Source: Barnesiella propionica
GTDB lineage: Bacteria > Bacteroidota > Bacteroidia > Bacteroidales > Barnesiellaceae
DNA length: 64,000 nucleotides
Reading direction: 5' to 3'
Assembly: GCF_025567045.1 (NCBI RefSeq)
Contig: NZ_JAOQJK010000002.1
Location: 248,001-312,000 of the forward strand
The position numbers and the translations under genes were made by a program. The notes beneath the pieces are model-generated. The model ran no database searches. It was not told where the DNA came from and worked only from the letters and a program-made list of their open reading frames with translations. This document shows positions 1 through 8,802 of the stretch, one piece after another; the first letter of the stretch is position 1; each line of letters begins with the position of its first letter.

Positions 1-1191
1 TTGGGTACCATATTTGCCGGGGCCGTGCATGATTATTTGTCAGGAATGTTGTCGGTGCGCCGTAATGGGGCGAGTTTGCCCGAATTGGTTGGTGAAGAAC
101 TTGGAAATAACCTGAAACAGGTTATGCGCGCTTTTTCACTGCTCCTCATGATTCTGGTCGGTGCCGTATTCGTTGTCAACCCGGCTGAATTATTGAACCA
201 ACTGACTGGTGATGCTACGACTCTTACCCTGTGGATTGCTGTTATATTCGCTTATTATATATTAGCCACCTTATTGCCTGTAGATAAATTGATCGGTCGT
301 TTATATCCCGTATTTGGTTTTGCTTTACTATTTATGGCGGTAGGAATTCTGGTTTCTCTTTTTTTATATGATGTACATATTCCCGAAATAACCGATGGTC
401 TGTATAACCGTCAGGCCAATCCCGATAAACTACCGATATTTCCTATGATGTTTATTTCGATAGCCTGTGGAGCTATATCCGGATTTCATGCTACCCAGTC
501 GCCATTAATGGCTCGTTGTCTTAAAAATGAAAAGATGGGCCGAAGGGTATTTTACGGGGCTATGGTGACCGAAGGAATAGTCGCTCTTATCTGGGCGGCT
601 GCGGCGATAGGCTTTTTCGGTTCTTTTGAGGGATTGGGTGAGTTCCTTAACGGAGGTAAACCTGCTGTACTCGTGAATAAAATATCGGTAGAATGGCTGG
701 GTACATTCGGAGGATTGCTGGCTCTGCTGGGAGTTATTGCTGCTCCGATTACTTCAGGAGATACGGCTTTGCGTTCCGCTCGTCTTATAGCTGCGGACTT
801 TCTTCATATAGACCAGAAGTCCATAAAAAAACGATTGATAATATCCGTTCCTATATTTATTCTTACGTGGATGATCATGCTGATGGATTTTAACGTCTTA
901 TGGCGCTATTTTGCTTGGTGCAACCAGACCTTGGCCGTATTTACTCTCTGGGCATTGACCGTTTATCTTGCTAAGGAGCGTAAATTATACTGGATAACTT
1001 TATTACCGGCTTTATTTATGACAATGGTGACCGTTTCATATATTTTATTCGCTCCTTCACCCGAAGGTTTCGGATTGGGATACGAAGTCTCTTTATTATT
1101 GGCAACCTGTGTTTCTCTGGTATTGGCGGGATTATTTTTCCGTTTCAATAACCGCTGCAGATTACTGGCCCGTATAGTTGTAGATAAATAA
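1..1191 (+). CDS. cstA: Carbon starvation protein CstA family transporter (5' truncated by window edge)
   Basis: Polytopic inner-membrane protein of the CstA family, whose members take up peptides or pyruvate during carbon limitation. The visible 396 residues contain the family's GAVHDYLSGMLSVRRNGAS stretch near the beginning and about ten hydrophobic segments. The reading frame is open to base 1. CstA proteins are usually longer, and the first codon (TTG) sits inside the conserved region, so the real start lies upstream of the window. Only three bases separate its stop from the next gene, which suggests cotranscription. Family assignment is firm; substrate is not shown by the sequence. Confidence 0.9.
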   Translation: MGTIFAGAVHDYLSGMLSVRRNGASLPELVGEELGNNLKQVMRAFSLLLMILVGAVFVVNPAELLNQLTGDATTLTLWIAVIFAYYILATLLPVDKLIGRLYPVFGFALLFMAVGILVSLFLYDVHIPEITDGLYNRQANPDKLPIFPMMFISIACGAISGFHATQSPLMARCLKNEKMGRRVFYGAMVTEGIVALIWAAAAIGFFGSFEGLGEFLNGGKPAVLVNKISVEWLGTFGGLLALLGVIAAPITSGDTALRSARLIAADFLHIDQKSIKKRLIISVPIFILTWMIMLMDFNVLWRYFAWCNQTLAVFTLWALTVYLAKERKLYWITLLPALFMTMVTVSYILFAPSPEGFGLGYEVSLLLATCVSLVLAGLFFRFNNRCRLLARIVVDK

Positions 1192-1194
1192 AAT

Positions 1195-2043
1195 ATGATA
1201 ATAAATAATAAGACCAATTACCATACACATTGCGATTTCTGTGATGGAAAAGCTCCTATGGAGATGTTTGTACAAGAGGCGATAAAACAAGGAATGACGT
1301 CTTACGGGGTTTCTTCCCACGCACCGTTTCCTTTTCCCAATGAGTGGTGTCTTGCGCCGGAGAAAGTGGATGACTATATCGCTGAATTCCATCGGTTGAA
1401 AGAAAAATATGGCGAACGTATCGATCTATATCTCGGACTTGAAATAGATTATCTGAATGATGAATTGTCCCCGGCAGGGGAATATTATAAAAAACTTCCT
1501 TTGGATTACCGTATAGGGTCGGTTCATTTTGTGATAGCCGATGACGGTACTCCCGTCGATACCGATGGAAATCCCGAACGTTTTATTTCCTATGTAAATA
1601 CATATTTTCAGGGAAATATAAAAGAGGTAGTTATCCGGTTTTTTGAACAGAATATGAAGATGATAGAACAGGGCGGATTTGATTTTATGGGACATCCCGA
1701 TAAGATTTCTTTTAATGGTTCCCACTATGATGTCTCCTTGTTGGAACAAAAATGGTATGACGATATAGTTCAAGATTATTATCGTTATATCGCCAGCAAA
1801 AAAATATTGATAGAGGTGAATACCAAAGCCTGGGAACGAAACCGTTTTCTTTACCCTAATCTCCGTTATTTCAAACTCCTGAATTCTTTGCATATACCGG
1901 TAGTGGTGAACGCCGATACACATGTACCCGAAGCTGTGAATAGCGGGCGTGACGACGCATTAAAAGCTCTTTTGGAATCTGGTTATAATTCTGTATATCA
2001 GATTGTTGATGGAGACTGGAAATCGGTTCCTATAGTTCTTTAA
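1195..2043 (+). CDS. PHP-domain histidinol-phosphatase (HisJ/HisK type)
   Basis: Metal-dependent phosphoesterase of the PHP superfamily, most like the HisJ-type histidinol-phosphatases that dephosphorylate histidinol phosphate in histidine synthesis. Metal-ligand motifs are visible in order: HTH at residues 10-12, SSHAP with His42, GLEIDYL near residue 100, GSVHF near 130, FMGHPDK near 165 and NADTHVP near 240. The length of 282 residues is usual for the family. It starts three bases after the cstA-type gene and is probably transcribed with it. No other his genes are nearby, so a different phosphoester substrate is possible. Confidence 0.8.
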   Translation: MIINNKTNYHTHCDFCDGKAPMEMFVQEAIKQGMTSYGVSSHAPFPFPNEWCLAPEKVDDYIAEFHRLKEKYGERIDLYLGLEIDYLNDELSPAGEYYKKLPLDYRIGSVHFVIADDGTPVDTDGNPERFISYVNTYFQGNIKEVVIRFFEQNMKMIEQGGFDFMGHPDKISFNGSHYDVSLLEQKWYDDIVQDYYRYIASKKILIEVNTKAWERNRFLYPNLRYFKLLNSLHIPVVVNADTHVPEAVNSGRDDALKALLESGYNSVYQIVDGDWKSVPIVL

Positions 2044-2085
2044 AGATAAACACTTTGATTACCTGTTGAAAAAACGTTTAATCTT

Positions 2086-2117
2086 TTGACAGTTAACGCT
2101 ATTTTTTCGTATCTTCG
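2086..2117 (+). promoter_or_regulatory. Bacteroidota-type promoter of ileS
   Basis: A TTG at 2086-2088 is followed after 21 bases by TATCTTCG at 2110-2117, one base off the phylum's TAnnTTTG -7 element. Transcription would begin near 2123, about 29 bases before the ileS ATG. Confidence 0.6.
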
Positions 2118-2151
2118 TGGCAATTTTTGAAAGCAGAAAAATCTAAAATAT

Positions 2152-5100
2152 ATGAGTAAGAAATTTGCCGAATATTCTCGTTTCGACCTTTCTGAAATAA
2201 ATAAAGAGGTCTTGAAAGAATGGGACGACAACGACGTCTTTCACCAGAGTTTAACGACACGCGAAGGTCATCCCTCGTTCGTTTTTTACGAAGGACCGCC
2301 TTCTGCCAACGGTATGCCGGGGATTCATCATGTAATGGCCCGCTCTATTAAAGATATTTTCTGCCGTTATAAAACGATGAAAGGGTTCCATGTGAAGCGT
2401 AAGGCAGGCTGGGATACGCACGGATTGCCTGTGGAACTGGGAGTTGAAAAAGCTTTGGGTATCACGAAAGAAGATATAGGAAAATCTATTTCGGTTGCCG
2501 AATATAATGCAGCATGCCGTAAGGACGTGATGAAATATACCAAAGAGTGGGAAGACCTGACACACCGCATGGGATATTGGGTAGATACGGAGAATCCTTA
2601 TATTACCTATGACAATCGTTATATTGAAACGTTGTGGTGGCTGTTGAAGCAGCTTTATAATAAAGGTTTTCTTTATAAAGGATATACGATCCAGCCTTAT
2701 TCCCCTGCGGCCGGTACTGGTTTAAGCACGCATGAACTTAATCAGCCGGGATGTTACCGCGATGTAAAGGACACTACTTGTGTAGCGCAGTTTCGTATTA
2801 AAAGCCCGACAAAAGAAATGGCGGCTTTCGGTACTCCTTATTTCCTGGCGTGGACGACTACTCCGTGGACATTGCCTTCCAATACAGCGTTGTGTGTAGG
2901 GCCGAATATAGATTATAATCTGGTACAGAGCTATAATCCGTACACGGGTGAACCTATCAGCGTAATCGTAGCTAAAGCTTTGCTCAATACATTGTTCAAT
3001 ATAAAAGCAGCTGATATCGAGCTGGAAGAGTATAAGCCGGGAGATAAGCTCATCCCTTACCGGGTTATAGCCGAATATAAAGGTTCCGAATTGGCAGGAA
3101 TGGAATATGAACAGTTGCTTCCCTGGGTAAATCCGGGAGAAGGAGCGTTCCGGGTAATTACCGGAGACTTTGTAACGACCGAGGATGGTACGGGTATCGT
3201 ACATATAGCGCCTACTTTTGGTGCCGATGACGACCGCGTAGCTAAAGCGAACGGAGTTCCGCCCCTGATGATGACAGATAAGGACGGAAATAAACGCCCG
3301 ATGGTCGATATGAACGGTAAATTTTATTTACTGGAAGATCTTGATCCCGGTTTTGTAAAAGATAGTGTAAATACGGAACTGTATAAGGAATATGCCGGAC
3401 GGTACGTGAAAAATGCTTATGACAGCAGTTTAACGGCCGAAGATACTACTTTGGATATTGATATCAGTGTAATGCTGAAACAAAATAACAAAGTATTCAG
3501 GATAGAAAAACATGTGCACAATTATCCTCATTGCTGGCGTACCGATAAGCCTGTATTGTATTATCCTTTGGATAGCTGGTTCATACGTACTACGGCTTGC
3601 CGGGAACGTATGATGGAACTGAATAATACCATTAACTGGAAACCGCAGTCCACAGGAACAGGGCGCTTTGGAAAATGGCTGGAGAATCTCCAGGACTGGA
3701 ATCTGTCGAGAAGTCGCTATTGGGGAACTCCGCTTCCTATATGGCGTACCGAGGACGGCAGTGAAGAATTATGCATCGGTTCCGTAGAAGAGCTTTACAA
3801 TGAGATAGAAAAGTCGGTGGCAGCAGGTTGTATGTCTGAGAATCCGTATAAAATCCGGGGTTTCGTTCCCGGTGAATATTCGGCTGAAAACTATGATAAG
3901 ATAGATCTTCACCGTCCGTATGTCGATGATATTACGCTGGTATCCGTTTCGGGAAAACCAATGAAGCGGGAGAGCGATTTGATAGATGTGTGGTTCGATT
4001 CGGGTGCAATGCCCTATGCACAGATACATTATCCTTTCGAAAACAAAGAATTGTTTGATAGAAGAGAAGTCTATCCTGCAGACTTTATTGCCGAAGGAGT
4101 GGACCAGACACGCGGATGGTTCTTTACTTTGCATGCCATCGCATCCATGGTGTTTGATAGCGTAGCTTATAAGGCTGTGGTATCTAACGGATTGGTGCTG
4201 GATAAGAACGGTAATAAAATGTCTAAACGTCTCGGCAATGCCGTAGATCCGTTCGGGGCCATAGAAAAATACGGTTCCGATCCGTTGCGCTGGTATATGA
4301 TAACTAATTCTTCTCCCTGGGATAACCTAAAATTTGATCTGGAAGGGGTGGAAGAAGTCCGCCGTAAATTTTTCGGAACACTATATAATACTTATTCATT
4401 CTTTGCATTATATGCCAATGTAGACGGATTTTCTTATAAAGAACCCGAGATACCGGAAGAAAACCGTCCCGAAATAGACCGTTGGATCATTTCCCTTCTG
4501 AATACACTGGTGAAGGAAGTGGATGAACATTATTCCGCTTATGAACCGACACGTGCCGGACGGGCAATTTCCGATTTTGTGAATGATAACCTGAGTAACT
4601 GGTATGTACGTTTAAACCGCAAACGTTTCTGGGGAGGAAGTATGGATGTTGATAAGCTTTCTGCCTATCAAACTTTATACACTTGTTTGGAAACTGTGTC
4701 AAAACTGATGGCTCCTATAGCTCCGTTCTTTGCAGACCGTTTGTATAGAGACCTTACAGCCGTTACCGGACGCGATACGGGATCGGTGCATTTGAGTAAT
4801 TATCCTGTTCCGGAGTATGGCTATATAGACAAAGGCCTTGAAGAGCGTATGAAAATCGCTCAGGATATTACTTCCATGGTACTGGCTTTGCGGCGTAAGG
4901 TTAATATAAAGGTTCGGCAACCGCTTACCACTTTAATGATACCCGTACTGGATGCGGAACAGAAAGAAAGCATCGAGGCCGTGCAATCATTGATATTAAG
5001 TGAGGTGAATGTGAAAGAACTTAAATTCGTAGATAATACCGCAGGAATATTGGTGAAACGTGTAAAACCCGACTTCAAGAAACTGGGACCGCGTTACGGT

Positions 5101-5589
5101 AAAATCATGAAACAGTTGGCTGCTGCTATTTCGAACATGACGCAGGAGGAAATTCTGACTTTTGAACAGAACGGGAAATTTATTTTTGTCATAGAGGGGC
5201 AAGAAGCTGTTATCGAGGCAGGAGACGTAGAAGTAATATCCGAAGATATTCCCGGATGGCTGGTGGCTAATGAAGGCCGCTTGACTGTAGCACTGGATAT
5301 AACTGTGACCGACGAACTTAAAAGAGAAGGAATAGCTCGTGAACTGGTGAACCGGATTCAAAACATACGTAAAACCAACGGTTTCGATATTACCGATAAA
5401 ATAGAAGTTTCTTTGGAATCTAATGCCGAGACGGATGTGGCGGTGGAAGAATATAAAGATTACATTGCCCGTCAGGTATTAGCCGACAAGGTGACGGTGG
5501 CATCCGGTGTACTGGAAGGAGAAGGGACTACCGAACTGGATTTCGATACGTTCAAATTGAACGTGAAGATTATTAAATCGGGACGATAA
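2152..5589 (+). CDS. ileS: Isoleucine--tRNA ligase
   Basis: Class I aminoacyl-tRNA synthetase that charges tRNA-Ile. At 1145 residues it is long for bacteria. The ATP-binding signature PPSANGMPGIHH (HIGH-type motif) ends at residue 60, the KMSKR loop is near residue 690, and the editing-domain motif WTTTPWTLPSN is near residue 235. The C-terminal end has no cysteine-rich zinc motif, which fits the eukaryote-like type-2 IleS group; that group is often naturally mupirocin-insensitive, but this is inference here. The ATG at 2152 begins the typical KKFAEYSRFDL N-terminus and lies about 30 bases after its own promoter. Confidence 0.97.
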   Translation: MSKKFAEYSRFDLSEINKEVLKEWDDNDVFHQSLTTREGHPSFVFYEGPPSANGMPGIHHVMARSIKDIFCRYKTMKGFHVKRKAGWDTHGLPVELGVEKALGITKEDIGKSISVAEYNAACRKDVMKYTKEWEDLTHRMGYWVDTENPYITYDNRYIETLWWLLKQLYNKGFLYKGYTIQPYSPAAGTGLSTHELNQPGCYRDVKDTTCVAQFRIKSPTKEMAAFGTPYFLAWTTTPWTLPSNTALCVGPNIDYNLVQSYNPYTGEPISVIVAKALLNTLFNIKAADIELEEYKPGDKLIPYRVIAEYKGSELAGMEYEQLLPWVNPGEGAFRVITGDFVTTEDGTGIVHIAPTFGADDDRVAKANGVPPLMMTDKDGNKRPMVDMNGKFYLLEDLDPGFVKDSVNTELYKEYAGRYVKNAYDSSLTAEDTTLDIDISVMLKQNNKVFRIEKHVHNYPHCWRTDKPVLYYPLDSWFIRTTACRERMMELNNTINWKPQSTGTGRFGKWLENLQDWNLSRSRYWGTPLPIWRTEDGSEELCIGSVEELYNEIEKSVAAGCMSENPYKIRGFVPGEYSAENYDKIDLHRPYVDDITLVSVSGKPMKRESDLIDVWFDSGAMPYAQIHYPFENKELFDRREVYPADFIAEGVDQTRGWFFTLHAIASMVFDSVAYKAVVSNGLVLDKNGNKMSKRLGNAVDPFGAIEKYGSDPLRWYMITNSSPWDNLKFDLEGVEEVRRKFFGTLYNTYSFFALYANVDGFSYKEPEIPEENRPEIDRWIISLLNTLVKEVDEHYSAYEPTRAGRAISDFVNDNLSNWYVRLNRKRFWGGSMDVDKLSAYQTLYTCLETVSKLMAPIAPFFADRLYRDLTAVTGRDTGSVHLSNYPVPEYGYIDKGLEERMKIAQDITSMVLALRRKVNIKVRQPLTTLMIPVLDAEQKESIEAVQSLILSEVNVKELKFVDNTAGILVKRVKPDFKKLGPRYGKIMKQLAAAISNMTQEEILTFEQNGKFIFVIEGQEAVIEAGDVEVISEDIPGWLVANEGRLTVALDITVTDELKREGIARELVNRIQNIRKTNGFDITDKIEVSLESNAETDVAVEEYKDYIARQVLADKVTVASGVLEGEGTTELDFDTFKLNVKIIKSGR

Positions 5590-5718
5590 AGGGGGATTAA
5601 ACAGATTTTTCGTATATTTGGCCGGAAGAATTTCCACACGAGTAAACAAACGGGAATAATATACGTTTAATGTGGATTGAGATAATTTAATTGATGGTTG
5701 AACTAAATCGTATGAACT

Positions 5719-6099
5719 ATGAGCGAGAAAACACGATATTCAGATGCCGAGTTAGAAGAATTCCGTACAATAATTATGGAAAAGCTGGAAAAAGCATATA
5801 AAGATTATGAATTGTTGAAGGCCTCTATAATGAATACCGACGGGAACGATATAACCGATACGGCGCCTACTTTTAAAGTTTTGGAAGAAGGTGCGAGCAC
5901 ACTCTCCAAGGAAGAAGCCGGACAACTGGCCCAAAGACAGATGAAATTTATTCAACATCTCCAGGCGGCTTTGGTGCGCATAGAAAATAAAACGTACGGG
6001 ATATGCAGGGAGACCGGCAAACTTATTCCGAAAGAACGTCTGCGTGCCGTACCTCATGCCACATTGAGTATTGATGTGAAAAAAGAGGGAAAACATTGA
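5719..6099 (+). CDS. DksA/TraR-family protein with degenerate zinc finger
   Basis: Small 126-residue protein of the DksA/TraR family, which binds the RNA polymerase secondary channel and tunes transcription with ppGpp. Residues 1-85 are charged and predicted to form the helical hairpin. The C-terminal part YGICRETGKLIPKERLRAVP has the DksA finger layout but only one cysteine (Cys96) instead of four. It stands alone between ileS and lspA, and a hairpin follows it. The family assignment is good; whether it binds metal or acts like DksA is not shown. Confidence 0.82.
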   Translation: MSEKTRYSDAELEEFRTIIMEKLEKAYKDYELLKASIMNTDGNDITDTAPTFKVLEEGASTLSKEEAGQLAQRQMKFIQHLQAALVRIENKTYGICRETGKLIPKERLRAVPHATLSIDVKKEGKH

Positions 6100-6127
6100 A
6101 AGTTCGATTTTGAATTTGAGACTAAAG

Positions 6128-6179
6128 ACAATTCGCCTCTTGCAGAGAACAAGAAATGCTCGGGGACGAATTGTTTTTT
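6128..6179 (+). terminator. Likely intrinsic terminator after dksA-like gene
   Basis: ACAATTCG at 6128-6135 pairs with CGAATTGT at 6167-6174, extended by CCTC/GGGG, and a run of T follows at 6174-6179. The loop is about 22 bases. It would separate the dksA-like gene from lspA, perhaps incompletely. Confidence 0.55.
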
Positions 6180-6229
6180 ATGTTGCGATACCCCAAAGTG
6201 CCGGATTTATTAAATAATAGAGGAAGAAT

Positions 6230-6859
6230 ATGAAATTATCGAAAGGAAAAATAGCCGTTATCGTCGTTTTGCTGGTGTTGATCATTGATCAGGTAACGAA
6301 GATTTGGATAAAAACACATATGTATCTGGGTGAATGTATTCCCGTGACATCTTGGTTCGAAATTCTATTTGTAGAGAATAACGGTATGGCTTTCGGACTG
6401 GAAATTATCAGTAAGCTTTTCCTTTCCGTTTTTCGTATTGTGGCAGTCATAGTAGTAGGTTATTATCTGTTTAAGATTGTCAGGAGCAGGAATATAAGTA
6501 CGGGGTATGTAGTATGTGTATCTCTTATACTGGCCGGTGCAGCCGGGAATATAATCGACTGTCTTTTTTACGGACTTATATTCAATGCCCCTATGCCTCC
6601 CGAGGTAGCTGTACTCTTTCCCGAAGGCGGAGGGTACCAGTCTCTTTTTCACGGACGCGTAGTGGATATGCTGCATTTTCCACTGTTCAGTTTTTATTGG
6701 CCCGACTGGATACCCTGGATAGGAGGGAACCGTTTCGAATTTTTCCGCCCTATTTTTAATATAGCCGATTCCGCTATTTCGGTAGGAGTGGTCGTTGTGT
6801 TGTTGTTTTACAGGAAATATCTTTCGGTACCGGAGAAAGAAAAAGTGGAAAATATCTGA
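6230..6859 (+). CDS. lspA: Lipoprotein signal peptidase (signal peptidase II)
   Basis: Inner-membrane aspartyl protease that removes signal peptides from prolipoproteins after lipidation. Four hydrophobic segments are visible. The catalytic aspartates are in AAGNIIDCLFYG (near residue 105) and FNIADSAISVGV (near residue 180), and VENNGMAFG matches the conserved N-terminal block. At 209 residues it exceeds the 160-170 of proteobacterial enzymes because of an extra stretch between the two aspartates, as is usual in Bacteroidota. A DUF4296 lipoprotein gene follows after 60 bases; that protein is itself a likely substrate. Confidence 0.95.
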   Translation: MKLSKGKIAVIVVLLVLIIDQVTKIWIKTHMYLGECIPVTSWFEILFVENNGMAFGLEIISKLFLSVFRIVAVIVVGYYLFKIVRSRNISTGYVVCVSLILAGAAGNIIDCLFYGLIFNAPMPPEVAVLFPEGGGYQSLFHGRVVDMLHFPLFSFYWPDWIPWIGGNRFEFFRPIFNIADSAISVGVVVVLLFYRKYLSVPEKEKVENI

Positions 6860-6919
6860 TATATTATAGGCTTTAAAAGCCGGTTTTATGTTCCGGGTTT
6901 CCGGATAAAAAATATCTGA

Positions 6920-7720
6920 ATGAAAATATTCTTCTATATAATAGTTAGTTCGTTATCGGTCGCTTTTATTTCCTGTGACCGGACTCCCGACCATGTAATA
7001 GCCGGGCCGAAAATGGAAGATTTGCTTGTCGATATTCATAAAGCTGAAGCCGTAATGGATGTGAACTACGATGATTATCGCGATTCTGAACAGAAAAAGG
7101 CATTGCGTGAAGCTGTTTTTCTCCGTCATGGCGTTACAGAAGAACAGTTTGATACGTCTCTTGTCTGGTATGGACACCATATTGACAAATATGTGGAAAT
7201 GTACGACAAGGTTATTGAGCGGCTAAAGAAAGAAAATGAAGACGTGAAACTGCTGATAGCCCGTGAGAACGAGCAGACGATTACACGTCCGGGGGATTCG
7301 GTCGATGTCTGGAAGAAAAAGAATTGGTTCGAATTCAATCCCCGTACAATGGATAATATATTGGCGTTCGAGATTATTCCCGATGAAAATTTCATGATAC
7401 ATGATCGTTTTGTACTCCGGGCTAAATTCCTGATGATCCCTCGCTCTTCTGTTCATCCTGAGGTCTATCTGGCGGTAAGTCATGAAAATAAAGATGTGGC
7501 TTACGTAAAAGCTGGCGTAATGAAAAACGGATGGTTCGAATTGGCTGTACAGTCCGATTCGGCTCTCGCTGTAGAGAGAGTTTACGGATATGTCTCTTTC
7601 CCGCCTGAATGGGAGGATAGCCATATATATGCAGACAGTATATCCCTGATGCGTCTCCGTTATAAGGATGTTATGCCGGAATTGGACGCGATGAAATGGC
7701 AGAGAAACAAAAAGGATTGA
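6920..7720 (+). CDS. DUF4296-type lipoprotein
   Basis: Predicted lipoprotein of 266 residues. The N-terminus MKIFFYIIVSSLSVAFISC carries a signal peptide and a lipobox-like end with Cys19. The following part, with MEDLLVDIHKAEAVMD, matches the DUF4296 domain commonly encoded next to lspA in Bacteroidota. The remaining C-terminal half is polar with no recognised domain. Function is unknown. The link with lspA is by position and by being an expected substrate of it. Confidence 0.82.
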   Translation: MKIFFYIIVSSLSVAFISCDRTPDHVIAGPKMEDLLVDIHKAEAVMDVNYDDYRDSEQKKALREAVFLRHGVTEEQFDTSLVWYGHHIDKYVEMYDKVIERLKKENEDVKLLIARENEQTITRPGDSVDVWKKKNWFEFNPRTMDNILAFEIIPDENFMIHDRFVLRAKFLMIPRSSVHPEVYLAVSHENKDVAYVKAGVMKNGWFELAVQSDSALAVERVYGYVSFPPEWEDSHIYADSISLMRLRYKDVMPELDAMKWQRNKKD

Positions 7721-7829
7721 AGGGAATTTTATTCTTTCCGAAAAAGTTTTAGATGTTGCTTTTCTACTGAAATCAGATAAATGCGGTTACCGTAGGAGAT
7801 ACTTTGAAATTGATAGGGAAGTTGTATCT

Positions 7830-8213
7830 ATGAAAAAAGGTTTTTTATCACATCAGCTTTGTTGCGGTCGTACATTACATAGTAAATATGTGCTCTTTCT
7901 TACTTCCGATAACCGGTTCGATTCTGTCGTACCGTTTCAGCAGGAAGTTCCTATGACTGTTTTTTGCGAAGGATTATTGCTGGTGGTATCTCCGGCATTC
8001 GACAAGTTTTCTGTTTCTTTTACAGATACGTTGAGTAAGCAACTTGAAAACGATAAAGATTTAAGGGTAGGCGATGCTGTTATTTCCAATCCTGTTTATC
8101 TTTCCTGTATGGTTACAGAAGAAGAATATTGTTCTGTTTATTCGATAATGCCTGTCGATTGGTCTACCTGTCGTTTGTGTGATAACAAAATTATACTTGT
8201 TAAGATATTATGA
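7830..8213 (+). CDS. Hypothetical protein, 127 residues
   Basis: Open frame beginning with ATG (MKKGFLSHQLCC) and ending 69 bases before the convergent sigma-factor gene. No signal peptide, membrane segment or known domain is seen. It contains seven cysteines, which is high for its length. It is not overlapped by a better candidate, and its codon use looks like that of its neighbours, so it is probably real. It may be the last gene of the lspA unit, since no terminator is seen in the 109 bases before it. Confidence 0.5.
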   Translation: MKKGFLSHQLCCGRTLHSKYVLFLTSDNRFDSVVPFQQEVPMTVFCEGLLLVVSPAFDKFSVSFTDTLSKQLENDKDLRVGDAVISNPVYLSCMVTEEEYCSVYSIMPVDWSTCRLCDNKIILVKIL

Positions 8214-8282
8214 ATAAACGTAATATGGATGTTAAACAATTGATAATGAAATTTTAATAGTATCTGAACAGTTCTTTATTGA

Positions 8283-8774
8283 TTATCTCAGTTCTTTTAA
8301 TCTGTCCTTTAATATTTGACGCGCCTGGTGTATACGGCTCTTTACTGTTCCTAACGGAATTTTTAGTTTTTCCGCTATTTCATCGTAACTGTATCCGGTG
8401 ATATACAGGAGAAAGGGGATACGTTTTTCTCTGTCCAATTGATAGATTATTTTAAGTATTTCGCCGCTGATTATCCGGCTCTCTAATTGATCATCTATGA
8501 AAGGTATTGATAATTCCTCCGCAGGAATATTATCTTTCAACTTTAATAATCGGGATTGGTCGTTGAGAAATGTGTTTCGCATAATGGTGAATAGCCAACT
8601 TTTTACAGTGCCGTATTCAATATAATCATTTTGTCCTTTTAAGGCTCTGTAAGAAGTTTCCTGTAACAAGTCTTTTGCATCGTTTTCATTACTGGTGAGA
8701 CGAGATGCGAAACGATACAAGATATCTTGCATGGCTATTATTTCTGCGACGAGCTTATTTTGTTTCATATACAA
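8283..8774 (-). CDS. RNA polymerase sigma factor, ECF (sigma-70 family)
   Basis: Extracytoplasmic-function type sigma factor of 163 residues. Region 2 is visible at about residues 15-75 (DAKDLLQETSYRAL, VKSWLFTIMRNTFLND). Region 4 is at about 105-160 (YSYDEIAEKLKIPLGTVKSRIHQAR), a helix-turn-helix for the -35-like element. There is no extra domain. It is the last gene of an operon after tgt and an lptF/G-type permease, 28 bases downstream of the latter. No anti-sigma factor gene is adjacent, so how it is controlled is unclear. Confidence 0.92.
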   Translation of the reverse strand: MYMKQNKLVAEIIAMQDILYRFASRLTSNENDAKDLLQETSYRALKGQNDYIEYGTVKSWLFTIMRNTFLNDQSRLLKLKDNIPAEELSIPFIDDQLESRIISGEILKIIYQLDREKRIPFLLYITGYSYDEIAEKLKIPLGTVKSRIHQARQILKDRLKELR

Positions 8775-8802
8775 CCGTTTTGAGATAGGTCACACATTGT
8801 TG

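Noticed and set aside
963..1392. Reverse-strand open frames opposite cstA and the PHP gene
   Set aside because: They lie wholly on the complement of well-supported genes and have no coding character of their own.
2040..2151. T-box riboswitch upstream of ileS
   Set aside because: No specifier loop, T-box sequence or antiterminator is seen, the gap is too short, and T-boxes are not expected in this phylum.
5613..5620. TATATTTG promoter element before the dksA-like gene
   Set aside because: It matches the -7 pattern but has no TTG at 19-22 bases upstream and lies about 100 bases from the gene. Not called as a feature.
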